Positions 1-7,618 of a DNA stretch of 62,194 nucleotides are shown in pieces. The DNA comes from a bacterium (GTDB lineage Bacteria; Fibrobacterota; Fibrobacteria; UBA11236). The notes beneath the pieces are model-generated. The model had not been told where the DNA came from. It ran no database searches and worked only from the letters and a program-made list of their open reading frames with translations. Position numbers and translations under genes: made by a program. How positions within the stretch are numbered: position 1 is the first letter of the stretch; every line of letters begins with the position of its first letter. The stretch covers positions 1 to 62,194 of the forward strand of contig OMJM01000017.1 of the NCBI GenBank assembly GCA_900299345.1. The letters are read 5' to 3'.

Positions 1-256
1 CGAGCCGGTCTGGGCTATCGGCACAGGCCGCAATGCCACGCCGCAACAGGCACAGGACGTTCACAAATTCATCCGCGATTTGATGGTCTCTTTGTACGAC
101 CGCACCACGGCCGATGCCGTCCGGATTCAATACGGCGGCAGCATGAAGCCTGAAAACGCGGCGGAATTGCTGTCCCAGCTCGATGTGGACGGCGGATTAA
201 TCGGGGGCGCTTCCTTGAAGGCGGACGCGTTTCTGGGTATTATTGCCTCCTCCTAA
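1..256 (+). CDS. tpiA: Triosephosphate isomerase, C-terminal fragment
   Basis: The window opens inside this gene, and about 84 C-terminal residues are readable from base 2 to the TAA at 254-256. The pieces [19 protein letters not shown] and the phosphate-binding GLIGGASL loop near the end are diagnostic of triosephosphate isomerase, the cytoplasmic TIM-barrel enzyme that interconverts dihydroxyacetone phosphate and glyceraldehyde 3-phosphate in glycolysis. The active-site glutamate lies in the part just before EPVWAIGTG, and its start is the first visible codon. The next gene is secG after 27 bases, a common tpiA-secG arrangement. The 5' end is missing only because of the window boundary. Confidence 0.97.
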   Translation, partial: EPVWAIGTGRNATPQQAQDVHKFIRDLMVSLYDRTTADAVRIQYGGSMKPENAAELLSQLDVDGGLIGGASLKADAFLGIIASS

Positions 257-283
257 GGGATAAAATCCCCGGAAGGAATACAT

Positions 284-691
284 ATGGGAATCGGATTTAC
301 GTTGCTACTGATCTTGCACATCCTCGTGTGCCTCTTCATCATTCTGCTTGTTTTGGTCCAAAACGACAAAGGTGGCGGTCTGGCCGGCGCTTTTGGCGGT
401 ATGGGTGGTGGCGCCGCGTTCAGCGGCAGTTCCGCGGTGACCATTTTGACTCGGATCACCCAGGGTGCGGGTGTGGTGGCTTTCGTAGTGTTGCTGGCGC
501 TCAATTACATGAGCCTCAGCTCCAATCGCGCTGCGCTCTCCGAATCCGAACTTAAAGGCGCACGCAAGGGACTTTCCACCGTGCTTCCAGGCACTCCGGC
601 TCCTGCCGCTGCTCCTGCGGGCAACGAAGCGGCTCCGGCTCAAGTTCCGGGTCTGGGTGGCGGTGCGCAACCTCAGGAGAACGGGAAATAA
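284..691 (+). CDS. secG: Preprotein translocase subunit SecG
   Basis: This 135-residue protein has the SecG plan: a first membrane helix at about residues 5-25, the conserved cytoplasmic loop LVQNDKGGGLAGAFGG, and a second helix at about 61-78. SecG is the small inner-membrane partner of SecYE and helps SecA-driven export. The tail from residue 80 on is rich in Ala, Pro and Gly and ends GLGGGAQPQENGK; such low-complexity tails are common in FCB-type SecG. An AAGGA ribosome site lies 7-8 bases before the ATG. The gene follows tpiA directly, and tRNA-Leu starts 24 bases after its stop. Confidence 0.95.
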   Translation: MGIGFTLLLILHILVCLFIILLVLVQNDKGGGLAGAFGGMGGGAAFSGSSAVTILTRITQGAGVVAFVVLLALNYMSLSSNRAALSESELKGARKGLSTVLPGTPAPAAAPAGNEAAPAQVPGLGGGAQPQENGK

Positions 692-715
692 GTTCTCCCG
701 TCGTATTTGAATTTT

Positions 716-801
716 GCGGTCGTGGTGAAATGGTAGACACGCAAGTTTGAGGTGCTTGTGGGGGCGACCCTGTGACGGTTCAAGTCCGTCCGACCGCACC
801 A
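716..801 (+). tRNA. tRNA-Leu (anticodon GAG)
   Basis: The 86-base sequence folds as a class II tRNA. The acceptor arm is GCGGTCG (716-722) paired with CGACCGC (791-797), followed by A73 and an encoded CCA at 799-801. The D-arm region has GGTAGACAC, the anticodon loop TTGAGGT puts GAG at 749-751, there is a long variable arm, and the T arm contains GGTTCAAGTCC. The long variable arm and A73 fit leucine; GAG reads CUC and CUU codons. Confidence 0.95.
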
Positions 802-823
802 TTTCTTTTTATCGTCCCAGTTG

Positions 824-1669
824 ATGTACTCCCTGCTTTACCTCGTTCCGAAAAACTGGCTCAGCCGTTTTGTCGGATGGTCGGTTCGCCGTCGCTGGCC
901 CTTGGGTCTGCACACGAGCATCCGGGACAAATTCATCCGGCATTTTAAAGTCGATGCCTCTGAAGCGGAGTATCCCCTTGCACAATATCCGACCCTCGGT
1001 GAATTTTTCATCCGGCGGTTGAAAACTGACGCGCGGCTGTTGGATTCTGCCGCATTGGCATCTCCCGTGGACGGCGCGTTGACACGTAGAGGTCGCTTTG
1101 GAAATGGCGATGCCAATCCTTCCTTGACCCAAATCAAGGGCATCCAGTACGCGCTGAAGGATTTTTGCGGAGATGGGTGGGACACTACTCCTTATGCCGG
1201 TGGAGCGTTTCTCACCTTGTATCTGGCGCCGTTCAACTATCATCGCATACATGCTCCGGCCGATAGCCGGATTCTTCGGGCGCGCCACATCGCCGGAGCG
1301 CTGTGGCCGGTCAACGCGTGGAGCGTGGAGAATATCCGCGATCTGTTTGTCCGCAATGATCGTATTCTGGTGGAAATGGAAAGTGAAGGCGGTCGTATTC
1401 TTCTCGGCATGGTGGGCGCCACCAACGTGGGGCGTATCACTGTGTCATTTACCAACGAGTTGATGGGGAACTCAAATTCCTCGGGTATTCGCGATTGGGT
1501 TCCTTCCGGAGAACTGCAAGTTTCCAAAGGGCAGGATATCGGATGTTTTGAAATGGGTTCTACCGTCGTATTGGTGCTTGACGCTTATTGGGCGGAACGC
1601 ACCAGGCAGGACCTGCTGCAAGGTCACGAATCGCTCCCTGTGCGCATGGGGATGGGACTTTCCTTGTGA
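824..1669 (+). CDS. psd: Phosphatidylserine decarboxylase proenzyme
   Basis: This 281-residue enzyme makes phosphatidylethanolamine from phosphatidylserine at the inner membrane. It is a pyruvoyl enzyme that cleaves itself. The three catalytic landmarks are visible: Asp83 in SPVDGAL, His140/His143 in FNYHRIHAP, and the cleavage-site serine Ser246 in EMGSTVVLVL, where the new alpha-chain N-terminus becomes the pyruvoyl group. The length matches the E. coli type. A TTG at 821 is in frame directly before the ATG at 824; I take the ATG. The stop overlaps the GTG start of the next gene (GTGA at 1666-1669), so the two are translationally coupled. Confidence 0.95.
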   Translation: MYSLLYLVPKNWLSRFVGWSVRRRWPLGLHTSIRDKFIRHFKVDASEAEYPLAQYPTLGEFFIRRLKTDARLLDSAALASPVDGALTRRGRFGNGDANPSLTQIKGIQYALKDFCGDGWDTTPYAGGAFLTLYLAPFNYHRIHAPADSRILRARHIAGALWPVNAWSVENIRDLFVRNDRILVEMESEGGRILLGMVGATNVGRITVSFTNELMGNSNSSGIRDWVPSGELQVSKGQDIGCFEMGSTVVLVLDAYWAERTRQDLLQGHESLPVRMGMGLSL

Positions 1670-2499
1670 ACAACGCCCTACCGGCCAGAGTCGTTGAAAA
1701 TCTCCGCCTGTATGCGATTCCTTTTTCCGATCACAAACCTTTCATTATCTCCGCGGTTACTCCGGGTGAGAACGCGACGTTTCCTTTCGAGATCGGTTCG
1801 GATCGCGGACTGGGTGTACTACTTCTGTGTGCCGCATTGTATCGCCCCGGTGCTGAAAGCCGCGCGGGCAAGGTGATTACGGGTTTGTATCAGCGATTAG
1901 GCAACGACATCTTCAAGTTGAATCGCATTCCATTTGCAGCCTTGCAAAAGGCGTTGATGGATTTGCCGATTTCGCCAGATGCCGAGGAACAGAAGCGAAT
2001 TCCAGGCATACTGCGCAGCGTTTGCGATTTCTTTTATGAGACAGGAAGTTTGGAAAAGTGGCTCTCTACCACATCCGATTGGGAAACGTGCGCTCAACGG
2101 ATTTCCGAACAGATTTTCTGGATGGGACGGCACTCGCCTTGGCGTTCCAAAGCCCGATATTTTCTATGGCTGACTTCGTTTCAAAAGGAGTTTGGAGAAC
2201 GATACCCTCAGGCGATGCGTTTCAACTGGTCGGTGGGCGAGGGACACGCGCGGTTTTCCCGGGAAATCCTCGGCAAGAAATCTTCGGCGGGAGATGCTGA
2301 AAAACGACTGGCCTTCTTTGCCGATTTCGGCAGAAAAATCTTTCCCGAAAAATCGTGGGTGCTGTTTCAACCGCTCGATGCTTATTTACGCCCCGAGAAA
2401 GAACATGGATATTTATGCCGTAAAATTCAGGGTGGGTGTTCCCGATGTCCTTTAAAAACCTTTTGCCCCACAGCCAGATATTTGGGGAATGTCGAATGA
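1666..2499 (+). CDS. Unrecognised protein with endonuclease III-type Cys4 cluster
   Basis: I do not recognise the family of this 277-residue cytoplasmic protein. Its last 25 residues contain CRKIQGGCSRCPLKTFC, exactly the C-X6-C-X2-C-X5-C spacing that binds the [4Fe-4S] cluster at the C-terminus of endonuclease III/MutY-type DNA glycosylases. The rest is mostly helical, with stretches such as LQKALMDLP and WRSKARYFLWLT that could be a very divergent helix-hairpin-helix core, but I cannot see a convincing catalytic Lys/Asp pair. The GTG start at 1666 overlaps the psd stop, and the stop overlaps the next ATG (2496), so the gene lies in an operon with psd and a lipoprotein. A DNA-repair or Fe-S role is inference. 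Confidence 0.75.
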   Translation: MNNALPARVVENLRLYAIPFSDHKPFIISAVTPGENATFPFEIGSDRGLGVLLLCAALYRPGAESRAGKVITGLYQRLGNDIFKLNRIPFAALQKALMDLPISPDAEEQKRIPGILRSVCDFFYETGSLEKWLSTTSDWETCAQRISEQIFWMGRHSPWRSKARYFLWLTSFQKEFGERYPQAMRFNWSVGEGHARFSREILGKKSSAGDAEKRLAFFADFGRKIFPEKSWVLFQPLDAYLRPEKEHGYLCRKIQGGCSRCPLKTFCPTARYLGNVE

Positions 2500-3266
2500 G
2501 CCGTTGCATTTCTTTTTTTTCATGGTGCGCCGTTTTCTCTCTTATGATGGTGACAGGCTGTCATCATCGCGGTGGCGGCTCTGCAAATGCCATCACTTGG
2601 GAAGGGGTTGCGTTGACTCCGCTAAGGGAAGTCTCGTCTCCATCCACAAGCAGTCTTTACCGAGAGGGGTTTCCTGCATCACTTGACATCCTTCCCAAGC
2701 GACTCGTGAAATTTCCGGATTCCATGACGTTCCTGGAATTTCAGGATGAAGACAAGGCCTATGCGGCTTTTCAGCAATTCTCGAATCCTGAAGAGTTGGA
2801 GAAAGGATTTCTTCAACGTGGCGGAGTGACTTTATTTCGAAAAGGCGCATGGCTGGGGATGTGGTTTTCAAAAGGAAAGCGCGAAAATGTGTTGCGCGAA
2901 AAAATCGGCCTTCCGGGTGAGGTAGAGTGGGGCGCCCTGCCGCAAGGTTTTTCTTCGCTTTTGCATCAAGGACGTATCGCTCATACGGAGCGGGTCTTGT
3001 GCGCACGTTTTTTAGGGAGTGTTCCCCCGGTTTCTGTTTTTGCCGCGCAGTTTGATTGCAGAGGGGATTCCGCTTGGATCTACTTCGCACCAGACATGCC
3101 CATTTCTTTTTCCAAAAAATTGAACGCGCAACAATTGGCATCGCGTTTACTGGACTTTTCAGAGCGGGGAATGGTGGGTATAGAGGGGTGTTTTGACACT
3201 TTATTGACTTTAAATTGGCTGGAAAAACAGAAAAAAGTCCTCAAAAGCTTGAAATTAAGAGGGTAA
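2496..3266 (+). CDS. Putative lipoprotein of unknown function
   Basis: This 256-residue protein begins with a hydrophobic signal ending in MMVTGC, so Cys22 is the likely lipidated residue, followed by HHRGGGS. The mature part has no motif I recognise. It contains LEFQDEDKAYAAFQQF and a C-terminal segment with SRLLDFSERGMVGIEGCFDTL. The ATG at 2496 overlaps the stop of the preceding gene (ATGA), which fixes the start and shows translational coupling. The following intergenic region has a small hairpin at 3276-3293. An anchored envelope protein, probably in the periplasm, is as far as the sequence goes. Confidence 0.7.
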   Translation: MSRCISFFSWCAVFSLMMVTGCHHRGGGSANAITWEGVALTPLREVSSPSTSSLYREGFPASLDILPKRLVKFPDSMTFLEFQDEDKAYAAFQQFSNPEELEKGFLQRGGVTLFRKGAWLGMWFSKGKRENVLREKIGLPGEVEWGALPQGFSSLLHQGRIAHTERVLCARFLGSVPPVSVFAAQFDCRGDSAWIYFAPDMPISFSKKLNAQQLASRLLDFSERGMVGIEGCFDTLLTLNWLEKQKKVLKSLKLRG

Positions 3267-3275
3267 CGTTAAAAT

Positions 3276-3293
3276 ATCGCTAATTTGAGCGAT
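3276..3293 (+). terminator. Small hairpin after the psd operon (possible terminator)
   Basis: ATCGCT (3276-3281) and AGCGAT (3288-3293) form a perfect 6-bp stem with a 6-base loop, followed by only three T. It lies 10 bases after the lipoprotein stop. A perfect TTGACA follows at 3299-3304, a possible -35 box for the next gene, though I see no good -10 at the right distance. It is weak as an intrinsic terminator. Confidence 0.3.
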
Positions 3294-3377
3294 TTAGATT
3301 GACAAACCCCCAGATTCAGTGCAATTTAAGGCGTCAAAGGAGGGTCTGTAACCCCTCTAAAAGGCGGAGGAAATGCT

Positions 3378-3563
3378 ATGAGCCATATCCAGAACCTTGA
3401 AAACGAGATTGCTTCGCTCAAAGAAGAAATGGAAAAATTTGAGCGCGGCAACAAATCTGCAGGGACGCGCGCACGCAAAGTACTGCAAAACATTAAGCGC
3501 ATTTCGCAGGAAATTCGCGTTTATATCCAGACCAGCAAGAAAGCCGATACGAAGAAAGATTGA
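3378..3563 (+). CDS. Histone H1-like (Hc1-type) small DNA-binding protein
   Basis: This 61-residue lysine/arginine-rich protein begins with an acidic-basic coiled coil (LENEIASLKEEMEKFE) and then has GNKSAGTRARKVLQNIKRIS and a lysine-rich end. The GNK-A-x-R-x-R block and the length match the N-terminal part of chlamydial-type histone H1-like proteins (Hc1 family), which bind DNA and affect nucleoid compaction. It lacks the long Lys/Ala-rich tail of true Hc1. A strong ribosome site GGCGGAGG lies 7 bases before the ATG, which suggests high expression. The stop codon sits inside a hairpin (3547-3576). It stands alone between the psd operon and the envelope cluster. Confidence 0.7.
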   Translation: MSHIQNLENEIASLKEEMEKFERGNKSAGTRARKVLQNIKRISQEIRVYIQTSKKADTKKD

Positions 3564-3576
3564 TTCTTTCTCGTAT
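3547..3576 (+). terminator. Hairpin over the stop codon of the Hc1-like gene
   Basis: ATACGA + GAAAGA (3547-3559, with one bulged A at 3553) pair with TCTTTC + TCGTAT (3565-3576), a 12-bp stem with a 5-base loop that includes the TGA stop of the gene. It is followed by GTTGTTTCT, not a clean T tract, so it may stop transcription weakly or protect the 3' end of the message. Confidence 0.4.
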
Positions 3577-3844
3577 GTTGTTTCTCGGCGTTTATTCTCC
3601 GAGTTAGGAGTTCGATTTGTTGTTTCCGGATTTGAGTCATCCGTGAATACAAAAGCTCTGAATGTGTCATTGGATCTGCTCATAAACGACGGAGCAAAGA
3701 CTCCTAATTTCAATTTTTTCGGCAAAAGTCGTTTGACTTGCTCTCCACTTGGAGGTAAGTTCATCCGACACAAAACCCGGGGTCGCAAGGCTCCAGGTAA
3801 TTTTTTTGTTTGATGACGGACTGCACGCGAGGAAGAGAACGCAT

Positions 3845-5332
3845 ATGCTCAAGCATTTGAAGGCTGCGCTCCTGTTTACGACAACATTGGGGTTTCATGC
3901 CGCTTCCGCAAAGGTCCTTCAGGTGCCTTCCGCGTATCCGACGATTTCCGGGGGATTGATACACGCAGAATCCGGAGACACGGTTCTTGTGGGACCGGGC
4001 ACATATCGCGAGAACGTGACGTTGGCTCAAGGCGTGGTGTTGCTCGGCCAGGATGCATTGAAATGCATCATTGACGGCATGCGCAAAGGGCCTGCCGTTA
4101 CCGTGGTGGCCGGTTCGGAAATCGGAAAATTCACGATTACCAATGGTGTTGATGGAGTGCTTTGCGAAAATGCCTCGGCACGTATCCATCATAACTGGAT
4201 TATCGACAATGAAGGCGCGGGGATTGGAGCGTTCATCGCGCTTCCACAGATCGACAACAACGTCATTTATGGAAACCGCTGGTCGGGAATTCTTGTGTGG
4301 GGTGCCAAGGCGCTCGATACGCGCATTGAAAACAATGTGATCATGCGCAATGGATACAGCGGCCTGGCGCTGCGCGGCCCAACGCGCATCGTTGTGCGCA
4401 ACAATGTGTTCACCGAGAATCGTGAATACGGCATATTCTCCGATCCGGCCGCGGGGCAGTCGCAGGTGATTTACAATAACATTTACAAGAACTACATGCC
4501 GTTCAACCGTTATACGAAGGTGAACAAGTCCAACATCTCCACGGATCCGATGTTCCTAAGCCCGGGTCTAGGAAATCCCAATTTCCTCCCTGCCGCCAAG
4601 TCACCCATGGTGCGCCGTGGCTACGAACAGGTCGACATTGGTTTGCTGGCGCACGAGATCGTCGCCAAGGTGGATGGAGACAAGGATAATGACGGCGTTT
4701 CCGACTCGAAGGATGCATGCCCGGAATTGGCCGAGGATCAGGATGGTTATCAGGATGATGACGGTTGCCCGGATTTGGACAACGACAAGGATGGCATTTC
4801 CGATGCGCAGGACAAGTGCCCGAACGATGCGGAAGACAAGGATGGGTTTGAGGATTCTGATGGCTGTCCGGATTTGGACAACGACAAGGATGGCGTTGCC
4901 GATGCGCAGGATAAGTGCCCAAATCAACCGGAGACCATGAATGGAATCAAGGATGACGACGGCTGCCCCGATGTCGAAGTCAAAGCGCCGGAAGACAACT
5001 TTGTGCTGGAAGGTGTGAATTTCCGCACCGGCAGTGCCGATCTCACCGAAGATTCCTACGCGCAGTTGGACAAGGTGGTGGAAGCCTTGGTGAAATATCC
5101 CGACCGGCGCTTTGAAATCGCGGGACATACGGACAATGCCGCCACGGATCGGGTCAACCTGAAGCTTTCCTTGGATCGGGCCAACAGCGTGCGCGACTAC
5201 CTGTTGAAAAAAGGTGTTGATGCGCAACGGCTCGTTGCAAAGGGTTATGGATCATCCCGCCCCAAGGCGGACAACAAGACTGCGGAAGGACGGACCTTGA
5301 ATCGGCGGATTGAGTTCTACCGCATCAAGTAG
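3845..5332 (+). CDS. OmpA-family protein with beta-helix and TSP3 repeats
   Basis: This protein of 495 residues has three parts. After a signal peptide cleaved near AASA-K23, residues 23-265 show repeated NNVI/NNVF/HNWI motifs of a right-handed parallel beta-helix (NosD/pectate-lyase-like). Residues about 277-375 are thrombospondin type 3 repeats, with DxDxDG(V/I)xD and DGCPD units that bind calcium. Residues about 380-495 are an OmpA C-terminal domain (FRTGSADL, EIAGHTDN, LSLDRANSVRDYLL, NRRIEFYRI), which grips peptidoglycan. The ATG at 3845 gives the signal peptide; the upstream open frame lacks one. It is the first gene of the 3845-14300 cluster, 32 bases before the barrel-TPR gene, and probably anchors the machine to the cell wall. 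Confidence 0.88.
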   Translation: MLKHLKAALLFTTTLGFHAASAKVLQVPSAYPTISGGLIHAESGDTVLVGPGTYRENVTLAQGVVLLGQDALKCIIDGMRKGPAVTVVAGSEIGKFTITNGVDGVLCENASARIHHNWIIDNEGAGIGAFIALPQIDNNVIYGNRWSGILVWGAKALDTRIENNVIMRNGYSGLALRGPTRIVVRNNVFTENREYGIFSDPAAGQSQVIYNNIYKNYMPFNRYTKVNKSNISTDPMFLSPGLGNPNFLPAAKSPMVRRGYEQVDIGLLAHEIVAKVDGDKDNDGVSDSKDACPELAEDQDGYQDDDGCPDLDNDKDGISDAQDKCPNDAEDKDGFEDSDGCPDLDNDKDGVADAQDKCPNQPETMNGIKDDDGCPDVEVKAPEDNFVLEGVNFRTGSADLTEDSYAQLDKVVEALVKYPDRRFEIAGHTDNAATDRVNLKLSLDRANSVRDYLLKKGVDAQRLVAKGYGSSRPKADNKTAEGRTLNRRIEFYRIK

Positions 5333-5364
5333 CCGCACGGAACTTCCGCATTAAAAACCAGGGA

Positions 5365-7587
5365 GTGGACGCCTTGAACCATCGAATCGCCTTCCTTCCG
5401 ATACTGGCCTTGACCGCCATCGGGTTCGGGGACATGCCTTACAAGCCGAACGCCTACCAGCAGAATGACTGGTTCGCGGAGTTCGGCGAGAATCTTGGCT
5501 CTTATGTCAACCCCGCGTCCATTGCGGAAGCGGATCAGATTGAAGTGGGTGCGGGAGTTTATCGCACGCTTTCAGGCAAAGCGGGACAGGAATTCGTCAG
5601 CGCCGTTCATCCCTTCGGATACAATCATACGGTGGCCCTCACATATTTTGAAAACGGTTCGGACATCGAAGGCTCCAATGCCTCTTACCTCGAAAACGCC
5701 TACATCCTCGGCTATGCGTTGCGCATGCCTTGGGGAGCGCCCGGCGGCATCAGCCACAAGGTGGCCTTGGGTGTCAATGCCACCATTTTCCAGTACGACC
5801 CGTTCGGTGCCTTGGGTGGCGTGCAATACGCTTATGGCGCGGACGTCGGGTTGGTTTACAATCCCTTCACGGCCTCCTCCATGGGACAACTCTTGCTCGG
5901 TGTGGCAGTGCAGAACGCCTTGCAGCCCAAGGTCAAGACGACCACGGGCAGCTATCACATCCCGAGAAATTTGAACGCCTCTTTGTTCTGGCGCGGATTC
6001 AACAGAAAGCTGGAATTGGCTGGTTCCGCGAGCGTGCTTGACATTACGCACGAGAGCACGGAAGGCGGCAAGGGAAACCAGATCGTTCCGACGGGGCGCA
6101 TTACGTGGTATGTCCAGCCGTGGGCAGGATTGAAGCTGAAATATTCCAAACAGGGATATCCCGTGGGCGGTATCACCTTGAACGTGCAACGCCTCAACCT
6201 GTTCCGTTACCTGCAGATCGACGTGGACATGTCGCATGATGCGTTGACTTCGGACAACCAAGAGCGCGGTTTTGTGTGGAATGTGCGTGCCACGACACGG
6301 CTCGGCCCTACGCGTGAAGAGCGCATCGGTGACGCGCGTTACCGCCGTCTTCTCATCGAACCCGAGGAGGCCTATCGCAAGGCGATGCAACTTTATCTCG
6401 CCCGCAAATTCCTCCCCGCGGCTTACGCATTTGGTGTGGTTACCAGCAAATATCCCACCTTCCACCTCGTGGATCAGGCCGCCTTTTACAAGGGGAAGGC
6501 GTTCGAAAGCCTCCGCATGAACGATGCGGCCCAAACCGTCTATGAGGATGCTTTGCGCAAATTCACGGACTCCGATTTGCGTCCCAAGTACATGTTCCAG
6601 ATCATGAACATCTATTATAAGGAAGGCAAGTACGACGACGCTTCCCGTCTGCATCAACAACTCGTGAATCTTTACCCGGAGTCCGACGTCAAAGCGGACG
6701 CAGATTATGTGATGGGGCAGATCAAGTATCTCAAACGGGATTACAACGGGGCCATTGCCCTCCTCAGCCCGATTGTCCCCGGTAACGGCAATTACCCTTA
6801 CGCGCGTTATACGATGGGTGTCTCCTATGCTGGTTCGGGAAAGATGAGCGAGGCCGAGGCGGCTTTCCAAAACGTCGCGGAACTCAAGCCCTCCAACTCC
6901 GCGGGGCAGGAGATGAAGGACGCCGCCATGGTCAAGTTGGGCCATATCAATTTCGGCAAACCCATGATGAAAAAGGCCGCGGAATATTACGTGTCCGTCT
7001 CCACCAACAGTCCGCACTACGACGAGGCGCTGTTGGGACTGGCGTGGGCGTTCCTCAAGGAGAAGAACTTCAAAGGCGCCGCGGACTACGCGAATGCCAT
7101 CATTTCCAAGACACCCAACAGTCTGCAGGTTCCCGAGGCCCATCTTCTGCTGGGTTATTGCGCATTCTTCGCCCAGAATTACGATCAGGCCCTTTCGGAA
7201 TTCGACAAGGTGGTGGATCTCGCCGAGAAGAAAGCTTCTTCGATTCAGGATATGAAAAAGCAGCGCGGCAAAAATCCGGCCAACAGCCCGGAATACGCGG
7301 CGGTGCAGAAGGAAGCCGAGGAACTCTCCGATCAACTTCCCACCGATCGTGTGGTTGAAAAGCAGGCGCAACTTCGCTCGAAGTTTGATGCGGTGTATGC
7401 CAAGGTCGAGAAGTACTACGAGTTCCAGCGCGATGCGGAACGTTACGAGAAATTCCTTCAGGACAAGACTCGCATCGTGAAGGATGCGAAGTTCACCAAG
7501 GCCACGGTCATCAATATCAAGGCCGGTTCCGGAGGAAAGAAGAGCGGACCTTCGCAACAGGATTTGAAGGGCCTTGAAGTCGAATAG
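5365..7587 (+). CDS. Outer-membrane beta-barrel protein with C-terminal TPR domain
   Basis: The 740-residue product begins with a short signal-like segment (RIAFLPILALTAIGFG). Residues about 25-325 are rich in alternating aromatic strands and open with NPASIAEADQIEVGAG, the style of PorV/PorQ/FadL-like outer-membrane barrels. From about 330 to 640 there are tetratricopeptide repeats (KAMQLYLARKFLPAAYAF, YKEGKYDDASRLHQQLV, AFFAQNYDQALSEF), then a charged helical end. I infer a barrel in the outer membrane with a periplasmic TPR scaffold. The start is a GTG at 5365 behind AGGGA; a TTG at 5374 is an alternative. It sits between the OmpA gene and the large TPR gene in one apparent operon. Confidence 0.8.
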   Translation: MDALNHRIAFLPILALTAIGFGDMPYKPNAYQQNDWFAEFGENLGSYVNPASIAEADQIEVGAGVYRTLSGKAGQEFVSAVHPFGYNHTVALTYFENGSDIEGSNASYLENAYILGYALRMPWGAPGGISHKVALGVNATIFQYDPFGALGGVQYAYGADVGLVYNPFTASSMGQLLLGVAVQNALQPKVKTTTGSYHIPRNLNASLFWRGFNRKLELAGSASVLDITHESTEGGKGNQIVPTGRITWYVQPWAGLKLKYSKQGYPVGGITLNVQRLNLFRYLQIDVDMSHDALTSDNQERGFVWNVRATTRLGPTREERIGDARYRRLLIEPEEAYRKAMQLYLARKFLPAAYAFGVVTSKYPTFHLVDQAAFYKGKAFESLRMNDAAQTVYEDALRKFTDSDLRPKYMFQIMNIYYKEGKYDDASRLHQQLVNLYPESDVKADADYVMGQIKYLKRDYNGAIALLSPIVPGNGNYPYARYTMGVSYAGSGKMSEAEAAFQNVAELKPSNSAGQEMKDAAMVKLGHINFGKPMMKKAAEYYVSVSTNSPHYDEALLGLAWAFLKEKNFKGAADYANAIISKTPNSLQVPEAHLLLGYCAFFAQNYDQALSEFDKVVDLAEKKASSIQDMKKQRGKNPANSPEYAAVQKEAEELSDQLPTDRVVEKQAQLRSKFDAVYAKVEKYYEFQRDAERYEKFLQDKTRIVKDAKFTKATVINIKAGSGGKKSGPSQQDLKGLEVE

Positions 7588-7618
7588 CGCGAAACGCGGA
7601 CAGGAACGGGGATTGGAG

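Noticed and set aside
4680-4975. Repeating DNA units looking like a short repeat array
   Set aside because: They encode TSP3 calcium-binding repeats in frame; units are imperfect and lack CRISPR spacer structure.
5572-7557. 661-codon open frame on the minus strand
   Set aside because: It lies fully antisense to the barrel-TPR gene, has no domain or signal, and results from high G+C and codon bias in the real frame.
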